This document shows, piece by piece, positions 1-13,124 of a DNA stretch of 64,000 nt. The notes below the pieces were generated by a model. It searched no databases and was not told the DNA's origin. It was given only the letters and a program-made list of their open reading frames with translations. The stretch's first letter is position 1; every line of letters starts with the position of its first letter. This DNA comes from Typhlomys cinereus (Eukaryota > Chordata > Mammalia > Rodentia > Platacanthomyidae): positions 4,075,140 to 4,139,139 of the forward strand of contig JALPQD010000125.1 in NCBI GenBank assembly GCA_023101885.1, in the 5' to 3' direction. Position numbers and translations under genes: made by a program.

Positions 1-56
1 TACCCTTGTTTTATGACAAAAGTAAATCTGCAATGTTACTCAATTTTCCCAGTTGT

Positions 57-589
57 TGTATTAGTCAGAGTTCTCTAGAGGAACAGAACCAATAGAATGA
101 GTATATATACAAAGAAATTTATTAAATTAACTCACCAAATAAAATCGGTATAATCTGACAATAGCTGCCTGTAGTTGACCAGTTCTTGAGCTGAATATCT
201 CAAAAGACCAGAGGATCCCTGGAAAGTCTTGACCCTTGATCATGCAGAAGGGCTGAAGAAGCTGGGATCTGATGTCAGAGATGGACAACAGCCAGGCCCA
301 AGAGGTTGGGCTCCTAAGTTAGGCAAGAACAACAGCAATGGCAGCCGCAGACCAGCAGTGGGTCCAACACGGCAAGTGGACACAGGGCAAGAAAGGGAAG
401 CCCCTCTCCATGCACTTCCTTTTATCCAGTCCACCACTGGAAAATACCATTTACTAGGGACTGGGTCGTTCATAGCAATTAAACAATCACCTGTAGACTC
501 GTTCAAGGAATTGCCCTATCAGTTCTTCACAGCTGTGTCCCAAACTCAGCCTGCAACTGTCAAGTAGTGATTTTACTTTAACTATCACA
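57..589 (-). mobile_element. ERVL-MaLR solo LTR (MLT1/ORR1-like)
   Basis: On the minus strand the element opens with a TGTGATAGTTA-type start and ends with the typical MaLR tail: an AT-rich AATAAA region, then a 'tctattggttctgttcctctagagaac...ctaata' ending. That ending is shared with MLT1-type LTRs. The length of about 530 bp suits a full LTR. No clear 5-bp target duplication is visible. There is no internal region, so this is a solo LTR. Confidence 0.7.
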
Positions 590-707
590 CATGTAGTAGC
601 CACCTGAGAACATCCCTCTTTGATTCATCCTTTGTGGAAACACAAAACCCCCCTGAACTACTTCCTTATATGGAGACTAGTTGCTTTTTCAGCCTCTTAC
701 TAGAGTA

Positions 708-1137
708 CTGGTTTACTTACCTGCATTGTTGCTGATAAATGACCATCAAATGGCTTAAGGGAACAAGGAGATTATTTCCAAATGATAGTCCAGTTACAAT
801 TCTCAGTCCAGCTTGATGGGAGAGCATGCACCAATACCAAGGCCAAGGGAACTGGCCGCACCATCTCTACACAACAGCTGAGAGAGGGATGATCCTTACT
901 TGCCAGATCAGCATGTCTGGCCAAGTACACAAAAGGATGCCACTTCCTCAACTGCTCTCAGTATTTTATTCACCTGTTCAGGGCTTAGTCCCACCCACCA
1001 TGGACTGGGCCTTCCCCATCAGCTAGATAATCTCTTGCAGGTTTGCTCTGGGCTTAACTCAACCATTAATTCTCTACAAATGTGCCTAGAGCTCAAACCC
1101 TCAACTGTCAAGTTGACACCTGTGCCTAACTATGAAA
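708..1137 (-). mobile_element. ERVL-MaLR solo LTR (ORR1-like)
   Basis: Read on the minus strand this matches, along its length, the two LTRs of the element at 39955-41995: the same 'caggtgtcaacttgac' start, the 'tggccagacatgctg' middle and the 'cttgttcccttaagcc' end. The left boundary is approximate. It is a solo LTR with no internal sequence. Confidence 0.75.
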
Positions 1138-1844
1138 AATTTTGTACACTAAGACCAGAGTAAAGGGAAGAAAACCCTACACCTTTCTATGCCCTTTAGA
1201 GTCTCTGCTCTGGCAGGTGCAACAGCAGCACTGTTGTGGGCTCCTAATTCATGTGGTCGCAGCATTGTGAGCACTCAGTCATCTCACCTTAGCTTTGTTT
1301 TATCAAATGATCACCAGGAAATAATTGACTTAAATCATCTTACTCTGACATCAAATAACCAATTTGTTCTCCTCCTAACAATTCTTTCCCATGCAGGTAA
1401 GTGGGTAACCAAGCTGTGGGTGATCAAGAAAAACTATTTACCCCAGCCCAGGAACATAAGTGTTGAAAGATGGATGGGTGCCAGTTAGTTAGGGAAGAAG
1501 AGAGAGGAACATCCCAGCAAAGAGAGAGCAACAGAAACAAGACATAGCAGAAGATGTGATTCCTTCGGAAAAGTGCTTCTTCGTAAACATGGAACATGCA
1601 GGATTTATAAGGAAAGATCAGAACTATATAAATGAATCTTAAAACCAATTTGATAAGGAAACTTTGAAACTCTTGGTTTAATGTTGCTATCTGTATCCCA
1701 TGAGAGAAGAGGAATGCAGAGGCTATACCATATTCTTACCCACTGCGGCAAGCCCGAGAACACACATGGCACGTGACAGAGGCAGTATCTGGTGAATGTG
1801 TCAATGGATGAGTGAACAAATGAAGCTGGCTCTTCTTTTATTTT
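1138..1844. other. No recognised feature
   Basis: AT-rich unique-looking DNA. No ORF of note and no repeat family that I recognise. Confidence 0.5.
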
Positions 1845-2420
1845 TAAGTAATATTTTTATTTATTTGTAGACAACTTTATATCATATCACCATTCCCTTT
1901 CCCTCACATCTTATGCTGCCCCCAACAAGTCCCTTGCCATTTTCAGTTCTCTGTTTTAACCCACTAGATGCCATTTAGTGTCACCCTCATGCACATGGGT
2001 AGGGAACCATCTAGCAGACCATGGGCAGCCTAACAGCAGTCACACATCTCCGAAAAGTTACTCCCCCTCCCCTAACAGTCATCAACAGCCTAAAGATTGG
2101 GCCTCATGAGCATTCCTTGACCCATGCTGAGATGTTAAAATACTTGCATCTTGTGCAGGCAACCACAGCTGCTGCGTGTTCATGTGTGGACCCAGCCATG
2201 TTGTGACCAGAAGGCAATATGTCTATTGTGTGAAGATTTTTCCTGGGGCAATGCCACACAATGGTTGACCCACCCTAAGAGTTCCCTGACAGAGCAAAGT
2301 AACAATTACACCAAGCTCTGACTTGAACCAATGAGTTTTTCGGGCTTGCTTACAGAAGCAGAGGGAAGGGTTACTTATAGGAACAGGGAGAACACAGTAT
2401 GGCTGATGACTACCCTATGA
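1845..2420 (-). mobile_element. Old rodent L1 3' UTR-like remnant
   Basis: The plus strand begins T-rich (a reversed poly(A)) and is then C-rich. It carries phrases typical of old rodent L1 3' regions, such as 'catgcacatgggtaggg' and 'cttgtgcaggcaaccacagct'. A related piece lies at 15480-15975. It is diverged and non-coding. The far end is uncertain. Confidence 0.5.
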
Positions 2421-3400
2421 CTGCCTAGATGGAACTCCCAATTAACCTTCCTCAGCTTGTATATACCCTAGCACTTCCCCAGATCTCAAGGACCTGAGGG
2501 CACATGTAGTTAGGGCAGAATTATATGTGGTCAAGCCAGAACTATAGGCCAGAGCCAGAGCCACCCACCTCTGTCTATGAAGAAGTCCATGAACAGCAGA
2601 TGCATTCCTGATGGTTTCAAACAAAGATGGCAGTTGTTTGTTTGGAGGAATAGCTTCATACTACAGCATCATAGCTTTTATCCCCATGCTGAATATTTGC
2701 ATTCTGTAGTATGTCATCTTTGTGCAGCATGTCTATGTGGCACTTCTGGTACTGCAGCTCTCACAAGGCAAAAGTAAAAAGCAGTTGGTGTTGACAGAAA
2801 CTAAGATAAAATATGGTATGGGATAGGTATGGGGTTAGAACAGAGGTCTACAACTTTGATAGAATATTGAACCTTTTAGGGAGACTTGAAACTCCACTGC
2901 ACCAGAATCTTCAGGGACAGAGCCAAGCACTGCTTGCTTCGTGGTGTTCTTAGGTGGCTTAAGTAGATTAAATTTCAACTATTAAGCAGTGCCTCAAGTG
3001 GTAAAAACCCAAATAGTAAATTGTTATATTTTAATTTTTTTTTAATTCCACTCCCTGTCACACATTTCACTGAACAGCTTTGAAGGAAGAAGCTACCCCG
3101 TTTCTGCTCTGCTTGGCACTTAGTGCAAAACTAAAAAGCAGACACAAAGGTTAGATCTCACAGCTTTGATTTCAGCAGCCAAAGCTGGATGATGGACCAC
3201 ATTTTGTACAGACAGAATAAGGTATACACAATATCATGGTAGTAGGCAAAACCACTTTACACCCAAAGAAATCAAAATAGATTACAAAATGTGAGAAGTT
3301 AGCAGGCCATTTTTTTACACGCATCATTTTAAATGTTTATTTTTAAGTCACTGCAACTGTTAAAAACATCTAAAACAAATACGACAGTGAGCGTTTTTAG
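2421..3400. other. No recognised feature
   Basis: No gene or repeat recognised, apart from a short T-rich run near 3035. Confidence 0.5.
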
Positions 3401-3600
3401 GAGCTACTGAGATAGTTCAGTAAGGTGCCTGCTTACAAACTTTGAGACCTAAATTTGATCCCTAGAAGTGCACATGGTGGAAAGAAAGAACTGATTTCTG
3501 AAAGCTGTTCTCTGACCTCTACACATGCACCATAGTAGTTATGTATTCTCTCTTTCATGTAGTTATGTGTGTTTCTCTTTCAAATAAAAAGTTCTTTAAG
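3401..3600 (+). mobile_element. B2-like SINE
   Basis: The tRNA-like head has a degenerate A box (near 'gatagttcagtaagg') and B box ('aatttgatccc'). A body with 'ctctgacctctacacatgca' follows, then an A-rich AATAAA tail. The order and wording are those of rodent B2-type SINEs. It is old and mutated. Confidence 0.7.
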
Positions 3601-4387
3601 TGAGCTTTTAGTACCTTATTATCTCCAAATATTTGTTCATACTTGATGTCATACTCAGTGTCCATATTGCAATGCTAAAATGTCAAGTGAGAAGAGAATT
3701 TTCGCATAGTCCAAGTTTAGTTCCAACTCTCCTATATCCAATTAATCCTTCTGAGCACAAAGGCATAACTTTATGCACAGTGAGAAAGCTTTAAAAAATT
3801 ACCTAAACTTTCTACATCTACGTTTTTGAGAAAATAATTAGACATGCTAAAAGTTAGCAAGTTTAATAAATCAGATTTAAACATTCTAGCCTTGCAGATA
3901 TACCAATTGATAGCAATTAGCCAGAGCATATTGTCTCCAAATACTTGCCTCATAAATTCTGTCTTTATTTTCATTTCTTCTAAATAAATACTCATCTCTT
4001 CCACCCCATTCAATAAATTTGATTGCATGACTTGCATAACATATCCAAATATACAGATGTTATTAAAGGTATTTTACCATAGATAAATGAGGAAAGGAGC
4101 CAGCAGATCTCAAAAAATCTATATAAAAATAGTAAATTTAGATACTTTACCATGAGTACCTTCAAGATAAAATAAAAGTTGCTTTATAACTTGAACGAGT
4201 AAAAAACGTTAAATGATGTTAAAATCATTCTAATCCAGTAATACTCAGAGAAAAATTCTTCACCCAACTTTTTTCTAGAAACACTTTATTTAGTTCTGTT
4301 ACCTGTTTTATCACTGTCTCAAAAAAAAATGGCTTTGGCACATTGAGCTAATTCACATAGCCAAACAGAATAATTCAATAGGAAGAG
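3601..4387. other. No recognised feature
   Basis: AT-rich DNA. The minus-strand open frame near 3771-4037 has no recognisable motif and is probably chance. Confidence 0.5.
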
Positions 4388-4794
4388 TGTATTAGTCAGT
4401 TTTTATCATTATTGTGACAGATGCCTGGCATAAGCAACATAAAAATAGGAATAATTTAAGTTTGCTCATGGTTTTCCAAGGGTTGTCTCTGTGTTGCTTG
4501 CCCTCAGGCACTTGGACCGAGCACGGTAATGGGAGCATGTAGCAAAGGAGCTCATTGTCATCACAGGTAGGAAGCAGAGAAAGGGAGTCTAAGAAGCTAA
4601 GGCAAGACAGAGCCCTCAAAGACACACTCCTCCCTTCCTCCAGCTCCACCCTACCACCAGCCTTTTACTACCATTTAGTGATGCCCTCCACATGATGGAC
4701 CCATGGCTGGGATCTAATTGTCTCCAAAAATGCCCAGAAGCATACTTTTTCCTTAACATTGTACAATCCAATCAGTCAACCATCAAAATTAACA
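4388..4794 (-). mobile_element. Probable ERVL-MaLR LTR
   Basis: The plus-strand left edge, 'tgtattagtcag', is the reversed end typical of MaLR LTRs. The right edge reverses to a 'tgttaattttgatggtt' start. The length of about 407 bp suits a solo LTR. It is strongly diverged and shows no clear target duplication. Confidence 0.55.
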
Positions 4795-6291
4795 TCCCAA
4801 GTAGAAAATATCTCCATGTGTCTTTCAGTAAAGCACCATGAGATTCTGTGTGATGTCAGGATTTGAAAACCACATTAGGGAAAAAAGGATTGCAAGTTTG
4901 GGCAAATCTTATACGTCAGATAAAGGCAAAATAAAAAAAAAAAGTCTCTGTTTTCCAAGATGATCCATGAAACTCTCACTGACAGAGATTTGCAAAAATG
5001 TAGATAGACTTTTCCAATGAAAGATGATTAAAAACATCTCTTTACTCGTAGAAGAAAGTGGGCTGCTCTCCTGTAGCCCAAGACCTATTTCCTAGGAAAC
5101 ATGTCAAGGGTAGAGCCACCTGTTGGCTTCCTGAATAAGCCCAATACTTGATCATCTGCTTGATTTGTCTACATCTGCACGCAGCCCACCATGGGAGTTC
5201 ACGGGCCATATTATTCACATGGAAGTTGAATTACATGTCACCTATTCTTACACTGCTGCCTGAGAGCATTGTTCTTCCTCTAATTAAATCCCTTGGGGGA
5301 AAGGATCTTTCCAATATGAAAAAAGTTCTGGAATGTTCTGCAGAGGTAAGCAGATTAAAGAGGAAAAAAATAGGGTCAGCCAATTATTTGTTAAGGAAGT
5401 ACGAAGCAGGAGATATAGAGTACTTCTTTTTAACAAACCCTAAATTAGAAATGTAAAAAATTTCAAATAGTCATCTGCATTGTCTTTGTTATAGGGCAAA
5501 AGATTTTAGATTTTTCAAGATCTTTGAAGAGCATATCAGTGAATTTCAGGGCAGCGCAGACATAAGAGCTTCTCATACTGTCACAAAAGAAAAGCTGGCA
5601 TTCATTAGAATTAAACTGAGCATTTGCTCATATCAAAGTCAGTGTGCATGCTCCTGTCTTTCTAATACTTCACTTACTAACTTGTCTCCTTTAATGTTAT
5701 TATCTTAATGGAATCTCAGGCAGCCCCTAAAGCTGGTTTATTGTCTGTAATTTATTCTCATCTTTTTTCATAGAAAATTCATCCAAGGTTGAATTTTTTT
5801 CTTACTAATCATAATTATTATTAATGAAAAATGACTCCCACATATAAATGTATACAACACCATTTAATCAATCTAATTTGCAAATTGCTAAAGCAAATAG
5901 CCCTGTGCTCAGCTCCTACGAGACTTCCATAGTCAAGTGATTAAGGATTTGGTGATGCTTATCACTTGCTCCCATTGTCTAAGAAAAGAACTCTGTCTTG
6001 CTGATGGCCTTAACATGTACATCTGTTTGCTTCACAAGGCCCTTTTATTTCTAATATCAATTATTCAATTCTGCCACAGCTTAAAGAGGATTTATTCAAA
6101 ATGGGCAATAGCCAGTTCAACTCTAAGAACCCCAGTTAGCATGACCATAGCTGTAGTAACGCTCAATGATGTCCACAGGAGAAATGGTACAGGAAAGCAA
6201 ATGTAAACCAAGTCTGGAAAGAGAAAATATTGAATGCAATATTAATGAGTGCCATTTCTTTCATAGTCAAGAAGAAAAGTAGCGCAAGTAG
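4795..6291. other. No recognised feature
   Basis: About 1.5 kb without a recognisable gene or repeat. The short open frames at 5148-5456 and 5937-6206 lack any family motif. Confidence 0.5.
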
Positions 6292-6695
6292 TGTGATAGT
6301 TAGACACGGGTATCAACTTGGTAGTTGCAGGCTGAGTTTTGAGCACTACTGTGAAGAATTGATGGTTAAGGCAAGTTCTTGAGAGAGCCTGCAGGAGACT
6401 GTGTAATTGATGTGGAAGCCCCAGCCCATAGTGGTTGGTTCTTCCCAGTGGTGGAGCAGAAAAAAAGAAGTGCAAGAAGGAGGGGCTTACCCTGTCTTCT
6501 GCCCTGTGTTAACTAGCTATACTGAGCTCACTGCTGATCTGCCGCCTCATTTCTTTGCTGCTACTGCTGCTTTTGCTGACGCTGGAACAAGCCTCTTCAG
6601 CCCTCCAGTGTGACTGAGATTTCGAGGACTCATTGGGAATCCTTCCATCTTAAGCGACTGACTAACACTTCTGCTTTCCAGGGATCCTTAGTCTC
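6292..6695 (+). mobile_element. ERVL-MaLR LTR, 3'-truncated
   Basis: It starts 'tgtgatagttagacacgggt' and follows the same plan as the LTR at 57-589 read in reverse: the 'gaagccccagcccatagtgg' segment and a 'ggggcttaccctgtcttctgccctgtg' segment. The poly(A)-signal end is missing or too diverged to see. Confidence 0.65.
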
Positions 6696-7138
6696 CAGTT
6701 TGCACGCTCCTGTTTTTCGAATACTTCATTTGTTCATCTGAATCTTTTGCAGTCTTGCAAGTAGATGTCTTATACTATGAGACAGAAATTCATTCTGTCA
6801 TAGTTTTAGGTGAAGGTACAGGTCTCTAATGAGGGCCATCTTGTAGGGGTAAGCAATAGCTATTTGAGACAGATAGCAGGTGTCTCTTTTTGTTGCTGTG
6901 GGATACAGCAGAAAACACTCTAAGCACAGAGTTGATCTGTCTTTGGTCTGTTTGGGGACAAATATATTCAGTCTTGGAAGATCACCAAATATTTGCTGGA
7001 TACCTGGTCCAAATTCAATATTGTGATGAATACTTTGGGGAACACCAAAAATAGAAGGAAAGGTCCTGACTTGCAGAAAATTTACAGCCTAACTGGGAAA
7101 ATGAGAAATATGCACATAAAAAATGGCTCCTTGTTTCA
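6696..7138. other. No recognised feature
   Basis: Nothing recognised in this interval. Confidence 0.45.
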
Positions 7139-7382
7139 TTTTGTGTGTGTGCATAGTGTGTGTTTGTACATCAGATGCCCAAGGGTGACTTCAGGAATCA
7201 CACTGGACTGTGCTAACTCCTCTTTGCTTTGCTCTGGAGTTTTCCCAGGCTTCACCTTCCAGGACTGGAATTATAGGCTACTATCATTTCAGCCTGGCAT
7301 CTTAAAAGGGATTCAGGATCCAAACTCAGGACCTTCTGCATACCACACAGAGGCTCAACCCCCGAGCCATCTCTCCAGCCAA
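7139..7382 (-). mobile_element. B2-like tRNA-headed SINE
   Basis: The right end reverses to 'ggctggagagatggctcggg', a tRNA-derived SINE head, with a B-box-like 'gagtttggatcc' inside. The left end is a TG-rich tract, which is the reversed CA-rich tail. It belongs to the same family as the elements at 15981, 55344 and 61330. Confidence 0.75.
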
Positions 7383-7384
7383 CT

Positions 7385-7495
7385 CTTTGTGGGATGTTTT
7401 TGGTACAGGCTTCTGCTGTGTACTCCAGGTTTGATCCTCTTGCCTCCAGCCTCTTGCTGGAATTACGGGTGTTCATCTCCACACTTGGGCTGAAA
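7385..7495 (-). mobile_element. B1-like SINE fragment
   Basis: The plus strand contains the reversed B1/7SL signature: 'gatcctcttgcctccagcct', then 'gctggaattacgggtgt'. It lies directly beside the B2-like element. It is truncated and old. Confidence 0.6.
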
Positions 7496-8446
7496 TGGTG
7501 AGAATTATGTGGACAAAAGAATATTATGATGTTGAAAGACATGAATGGGCTGAATTTTATATTTTCTTCATTTATCAAATACTAATTCAGCACTTACCAG
7601 ATAGCGTGAATTTTTAATTTGAATGTGCTATGGATTCTGTCCTTAAGTTTGGAAGTTCATAATCTATATGGAAAAAAATGAGTATTTATAAACAAAATAA
7701 AAATGTAATAGAAGGCAAAAGGTGAAGTGTCCTAAAAAATACCTAACTTGGAAAATCAGGTTTTGGAAGAGGTTCCAAATGATATAATTTTGAGGGCTGA
7801 GGAGGTGTTCAGGAAATGGAAAGAGATCTCCAGAAGGAAGTGACACAAGGTGCCTATGGATACTTGTTTGTTTACATTTTAAAAAATTAGAAGGAAATGC
7901 ATAGAAATTCAATTCATCATTATAGATTGGTAGAATCCAAGGACTTTTAATTTGCTTCTCACATTTCCAAATTTTCTAAGTTCTTAATACTGCTCATGAG
8001 GTTTTTTTATTCTGTTTTGTTTTTTCATGATCAGAAAGTGCTTAGCTAATTTCAAAGCACACTGATACTTCTGAGGGGAAAAAATGACAACTAAAAGAAC
8101 AGATAACATAGACACTCTTCTTGTCTTGTTGAAGGACGGATGAAACATTGTGAATACACCTAACAGGTGACCTCTTTTTCCACCCAGAATTGAGGTCTGT
8201 CTTACCACTGATCGCTTGTCTAAGAACTAGTCTGTGTAGAGGTTCAAGAAGGACATGCAATCCTGAGATCTTTCCAGCCCTACTTCCTGTAGTCTGACCC
8301 TTATTGGAGGCTGTTCACACTTTCCTACCATTCAATGACTTTCAGTTTAACAAAACCCTGCTTCTTGGTTCAGGTCTTCTTGAAGACAAGTCAAAACTTA
8401 AAACTCATGCTTTGCTGAGAGATATGATCATCAAACCGTAAGAGAG
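7496..8446. other. No recognised feature
   Basis: AT-rich DNA. The open frames here are short and carry no recognisable domain. Confidence 0.5.
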
Positions 8447-8765
8447 ACAGGAAATCGTGCTTGAACACTTGGTTCCTGGATGGTGGTGCTGTTGAGAAAG
8501 TTGTAGAACCTTTAGGAAGTGAAGCCTCGAAGGAGAAAGTGAATCATTCAGGACTGGACTTGAGGTTTTGTAACCTGGTTCACTTGACGTTGGTTCTCAT
8601 CCAACATTCTGACAACAAAGGTAATATGACCAGCCACTTCCTGCTCCCCCTACCATGTCTTCCTTAGCATGCTGGATTGTATCTACCCAAACTAAAAATA
8701 AACTCTTGCTCTCTTAATTTGCTTCTTGACAAATATCTGATCACAGTAATAAAAAAGTAACTAAT
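8447..8765 (+). mobile_element. ERVL-MaLR LTR (MT/MST-like)
   Basis: The plan matches MT/MST LTRs: 'gcttgaacacttggttcctg', 'ggtggtgctgtt', 'agaacctttaggaagtg', then AATAAA followed by 'agtaactaatcc'. The 5' end is poorly preserved. It is a solo LTR of old appearance. Confidence 0.65.
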
Positions 8766-8879
8766 CCAGATGGAAATCAAATTTAAGGTGATTCATTACC
8801 AAACCATCAACCTGTTCTGTGAAATACAAAGAGATGTCACTAGTCATTCAGTTGGTAACACTTTAAAATATGGTGCATG

Positions 8880-9569
8880 ACAGTACCAGCAACTCAGGAA
8901 GGCTCACCCAGAATCAGACCAACCTAATGTCTCCATCCTAAAGTTCTGGGATTCTCACGGAAAAGAGGGGAGTGGTGAAACTGTAAAAACTTAAAGATGA
9001 TAAGGTTCATATTTGGACAAGACATCCCACTCAAGGCAAGACTGCTGCATGTAGGAACTTACTACAGTGACACTTGTCCTTACCAGACCTACATAATGAC
9101 TAACATACCAACGTGCCCCCATGGAATATGGAGGAACTCAAGAGAGATAAGAATAAACAAAGGAAACCTTGGGGACTAAAGCTGGATGAGTGAAAGGAAA
9201 TGCCCTTATCAGTGGGGTGGCCCAAAGAGAGGCAACTTGACAAGTCACAGAGACCCCCAAAAGAGTAGACAAGCCAGAGGCAATCCTGGGATTCATAGAA
9301 GGAGACAAGCAAGAGGGTGGGATTGATGGAGGGATGGGAGGGAGAGATGATGGAGGGAAGCTTGTAAAAGTAGATTTAAAAAAAAAGAATAGACAAGGCA
9401 GAGTGAAACCTGAGGTCCATAGAAGCAAACAGGCAGGAAGGTGGGAGGCAGTGGGATGGATTGAGGAAGGGAAGGGAAAGGAAATGGGTTGGGAGGAGGA
9501 TGGAGAGAGAAGCAGGAATAAGTACTCAATATGCTTGTAAAACTAGAAAGATAAAATAATAAAACATTA
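8880..9569 (+). mobile_element. Old L1 3' UTR and poly(A) end
   Basis: The segment near 8905-8990 matches the L1 3' UTR block seen at 14010-14110 (the 'tctccatcctaaag' region and the 'agaggggagtggtgaaactgt' region). It is followed by the purine-rich G/A tract characteristic of L1 3' UTRs (9300-9515) and an A-rich end near 9560. No ORF2 is attached. It is a 5'-truncated copy. Confidence 0.65.
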
Positions 9570-10491
9570 AGTCAAATAAGGTGCATGAAAAACTGACAGG
9601 ATGACTCATCAGAAGGAAAAGGGAGGAGGAATTTTGTTCCCCTCCCCGTCTTTAAGCTCTCATTTAACCAAAGTTTATTTGTAGACTCTGTCCTCCTAAT
9701 TTATATTACATGGCCCGTTCTGACAGCAATAGGGGAAGTTATGGCCCACAGCCAAAGGCATAAAATTATTTCTGAGTATTGCAGAAGATAAAGGAGCTTG
9801 GTCCATGGATTATACCGGGTCTGACTTGAGCTCATACTATGATGGAATCTGGGGTGCATCCTGAGAAGAAACTGTCAGCTGCAGAGCCTTCCATGATGTA
9901 GTGTCCAGAGGCCCACAGTCAAATGGCCTTGAGGGAATCTAAAGTAGTGCTTAAATTAAATTAAATTAAATCCAGTCTAGCTCTTCCCTTAATTGTGGAA
10001 ACATAGGACTCGTAGGTAGGTATTTACTGTAAAATGTGGTTCTGAGCAAGAGAAATAAAGAATTAGTGAAGAAGAAATGGAGAGGAAAAAAAAAACACTG
10101 TATACACCTGGTTTTGGTCATTGCTGTGTGCATCTGAGCTAGATAACCCTGGTGGGACTTTCTGAGCAACCACGTAGAATGTGCTGTTGGATCTGCCCTG
10201 CTGATTCCTATGCTCCCTTGATCAAAACTTGCCCACAGGTTGTTGTTATGCTCATATTTTCAAATTATTCATACATAATGACTAGGTGAAACCCCAGAAG
10301 ATCCATTTAACAACAACACACTGCTTTGCCAAGGGGAGGCCCACTGACACACAGTGGCTACCCTGTGAACAACTGAAGTAAAATGGTGCATTCCAAAAGA
10401 TGTGAGGAAAGTGCAGGGTGTCTGCCATAATTGTTAGCAAGCCTTTCAAAGTTGTCCTTTCCACTTTTGCTTTCATTTCATTCACTTGTTT
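9570..10491. other. No recognised feature
   Basis: No gene or repeat family recognised. Confidence 0.5.
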
Positions 10492-10690
10492 TTCTATTTT
10501 TTATTTTTATTTTTCTAATTTTACAAGCATACTGAGTACTTATCCCTGCTTACCTACATTTCCCCTTCCGTCCCATTCCCCTCTCTTCTCTTCATCAATC
10601 CATCCCACTCGTTCCCACCCTCCTACTTGTCTGCTTCTATGGGCCCCAGGGTTCCCTCTGGCTTATCTACTAATAACTTGCTAAATTTTT
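10492..10690 (-). mobile_element. Old L1 3' end, 5'-truncated
   Basis: The plus strand reads T-rich, then 'acaagcatactgagtactta', then a long C/T tract. This is the reverse of an L1 tail (purine tract, 'tacctattaagtttgtatgag'-like motif, poly(A)). Only about 200 bp is kept. Confidence 0.6.
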
Positions 10691-10929
10691 TAATTGTCAA
10701 TTTATATAATAACATGCAGTATGAAGTTCTATAAATAAGTTTTTACCTTAATGAAATCATGATATTAAAAATACTGACATAAAACTGACATTTAAATTAG
10801 GTTTATATTAAAATAGTTAAACAGGAAAGTACAGTGGCTTTTCTTTTTCTTTCCTCTTAAGGTCTAAGAAAAGGCAAAGTCTATTTTGGTATATAACAAA
10901 TACTTTAGTAAGTGCTTCGGAATATTTTC

Positions 10930-11056
10930 CCTTTTCTTTGACTTTTTTGTCTTGTTCTGCTTTCTATTGGTAGATAGGCCGACCTTAAACAGAACAAGCC
11001 TCCTGCCTCAGCCGCCTGATTGCTGGGATCACAGGTATGAACCATTGTGCCAGAGG
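10930..11056 (-). mobile_element. B1-like SINE
   Basis: The plus strand has a T-rich start, then the reversed 7SL-type core 'cctgcctcagccgcctgatt' and 'gctgggatcacaggtatgaa'. The length, near 125 bp, suits B1. Confidence 0.8.
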
Positions 11057-12123
11057 CAATACTGTCTCATCCCATCCGGACTATGAACAGAGCACTGTAC
11101 TCTAGGCATGGTTCAGGTCATTTCATGCACACCAACTTTGATTCAGAAGACTTGAAGCTCCTCTTCTGCAATACACACAATATGGCAACAACCCCACAGT
11201 TCTTATGACTTTCACTTGACTTTGTCAGGGTTTCTTCATTCTCAACACCTAATTAACAGCTCAGTTAGATCCCTTTTAATAAAACCCAGTCACACTCATG
11301 ATCATAGCTCAATTTGAGTTGTTAAAACTTGACAAATGCTACAGAGAGATCCCACTTATCACCAGCCAGGCTTCTGCCTGTTCTCTGAAACCCCTCACAC
11401 GTTGCTCCATCCCACAGGGTCCCTGGATTCAAGGCTACTCTTAACAGTATACAGAACCCAAATCAGGGATATGTGCAACTCCCAGGCCAAGGATGGAAGC
11501 CACCTGATCCATCTCTCCAAACTTCCCATTTCTAGGAGGAGAAAAGACAAGTCCACTGAATGCAATGACATCATTTCCACATTCTGGAGTAATTTAGAAA
11601 AGAACATGTGTACTGGCCCTTACTCCTATTATATTGAACTCTAGGATAAGATCCGAAGCTTAGTAAGCAAAGTAGGCAGGATTTTGTGAAAAGCACAGAT
11701 GAGCATAACAAAATATGGAGAGATATGCTTAAGATCAGAAACACCTTCAAGTGATAGATCAGACTAGTCTATAGCATCCAGCAAGACTTCCAAGAGAAGT
11801 TGAAGCCTGATACATTTTAAAGGATGAACATGGAATGGCCACATGCAAAAGAGATGGAAGAGCACATAATTAATAAGAAATAATGGAAAGAAGGAAGTCT
11901 TTTGCCATGTGTGGGGTGAGGGAAGTCAATGTAGTTTTAAATCAATGTATGAAACATATAAATGATCTCAGGTCACAGACTGCTACTCATGAAGTTGAGA
12001 AAGAAAAATCACATTAATGATTAATGCTGGCTGTGGGAAAGGGAGCCACTTTCTTCAGTGGCATAGCCACTAATACACTACTTTGTAGCAAGCATTCAGG
12101 CACATGCTAATGTAGTTTGCCTT
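11057..12123. other. No recognised feature
   Basis: Nothing recognised. The 102-residue open frame at 11336-11644 has no motif I know. Confidence 0.5.
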
Positions 12124-12160
12124 TTGTGTGTGTGTGTGTGTGTGTATGTGTGTGTGTGTT
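12124..12160. repeat. (TG)n microsatellite
   Basis: A run of TG dinucleotides with a single TA interruption is seen directly. Confidence 0.95.
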
Positions 12161-13124
12161 ACATACACATACACAAAAGTAGGATGGAAACTTATTGGGA
12201 AGAAGATCTCAGTGGAAAAATAAAGTGGGTGTGATGGTAATATGGGAAGAAAGTATCCAAAATTCATTGTATACTTGTACAGAACTGTCAAAAATAAAAG
12301 TTAATAAAGAAATTGTAGATTTCTAAATCCCTACCCAGTTTTGGATGATCATAATAAATATTAGTACATACAAACATCAGAGAATATCATACCCTGGATG
12401 TGTGTAACATTTTCTTTATTCCCCACCACAACTCCATGATGTTGATACTGTTATTATCACTCTCACTCTGCTGACAAGGAAATAGATTGACAATGGCAAA
12501 TGACTTTTTTCAGTTCTCCCTGATTAGGAGACTGAAAGAGTTGGTTTCAAACTCAGATATTTTGACTCTTTTCATTCCCATCATTGTAGGCTGTGTATCT
12601 TCAGAATTGAGGACAGAATTCTCTAGGGAGATATGCAATATGCTCTCTTTCTTCCATATCCACAGGAGACAACCAAAACATATGAGAAAATATATTAATA
12701 GTTGCCGTCAGTTGCTGTAATTACTTTACATTCTCCAAGCTTTTCTCAGAAGATCTAGAAAAAGAAAGTCCCACCTTGAAACTCTGAGCTCAAGAAATAT
12801 CCAGAGCTCGCCTTCATCCTGCCTTCTCTTTTCCAGAATGTATGTGCTGTGTACGCTTGTTAAAGAGATTCTCAAACCCAGCAAGATTACAACAGTTATT
12901 TCAGTTACAGATGCCAGACTGAAGACCCTGAGAGCCCCAAGCCACATAAGCTTCCACTTCTCCATCTGAGACCTACCACCAACATCTCCAGGTAAGAACA
13001 CCAAGCACCTAGCTAGCTCCACCTAGTTTTCCTTCAGGAATGTTCAGTGGGCAGAAATCTATTTGGATTTACTTTAGCCCTCTCTGATTTTTAATCTCAA
13101 ATTTGAAAATCTCAACAGTATCTC
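12161..13124. other. No recognised feature
   Basis: AT-rich DNA without a recognised repeat or coding region. Confidence 0.5.

Noticed and set aside
229..567. 112-residue frame at the window start as a gene
   Set aside because: It lies wholly within a MaLR LTR in antisense and shows no protein family signature.
9100..9540. Overlapping Pro/Ser-rich frames on the minus strand
   Set aside because: They are produced by the purine-rich tract of an old L1 3' UTR read in antisense.
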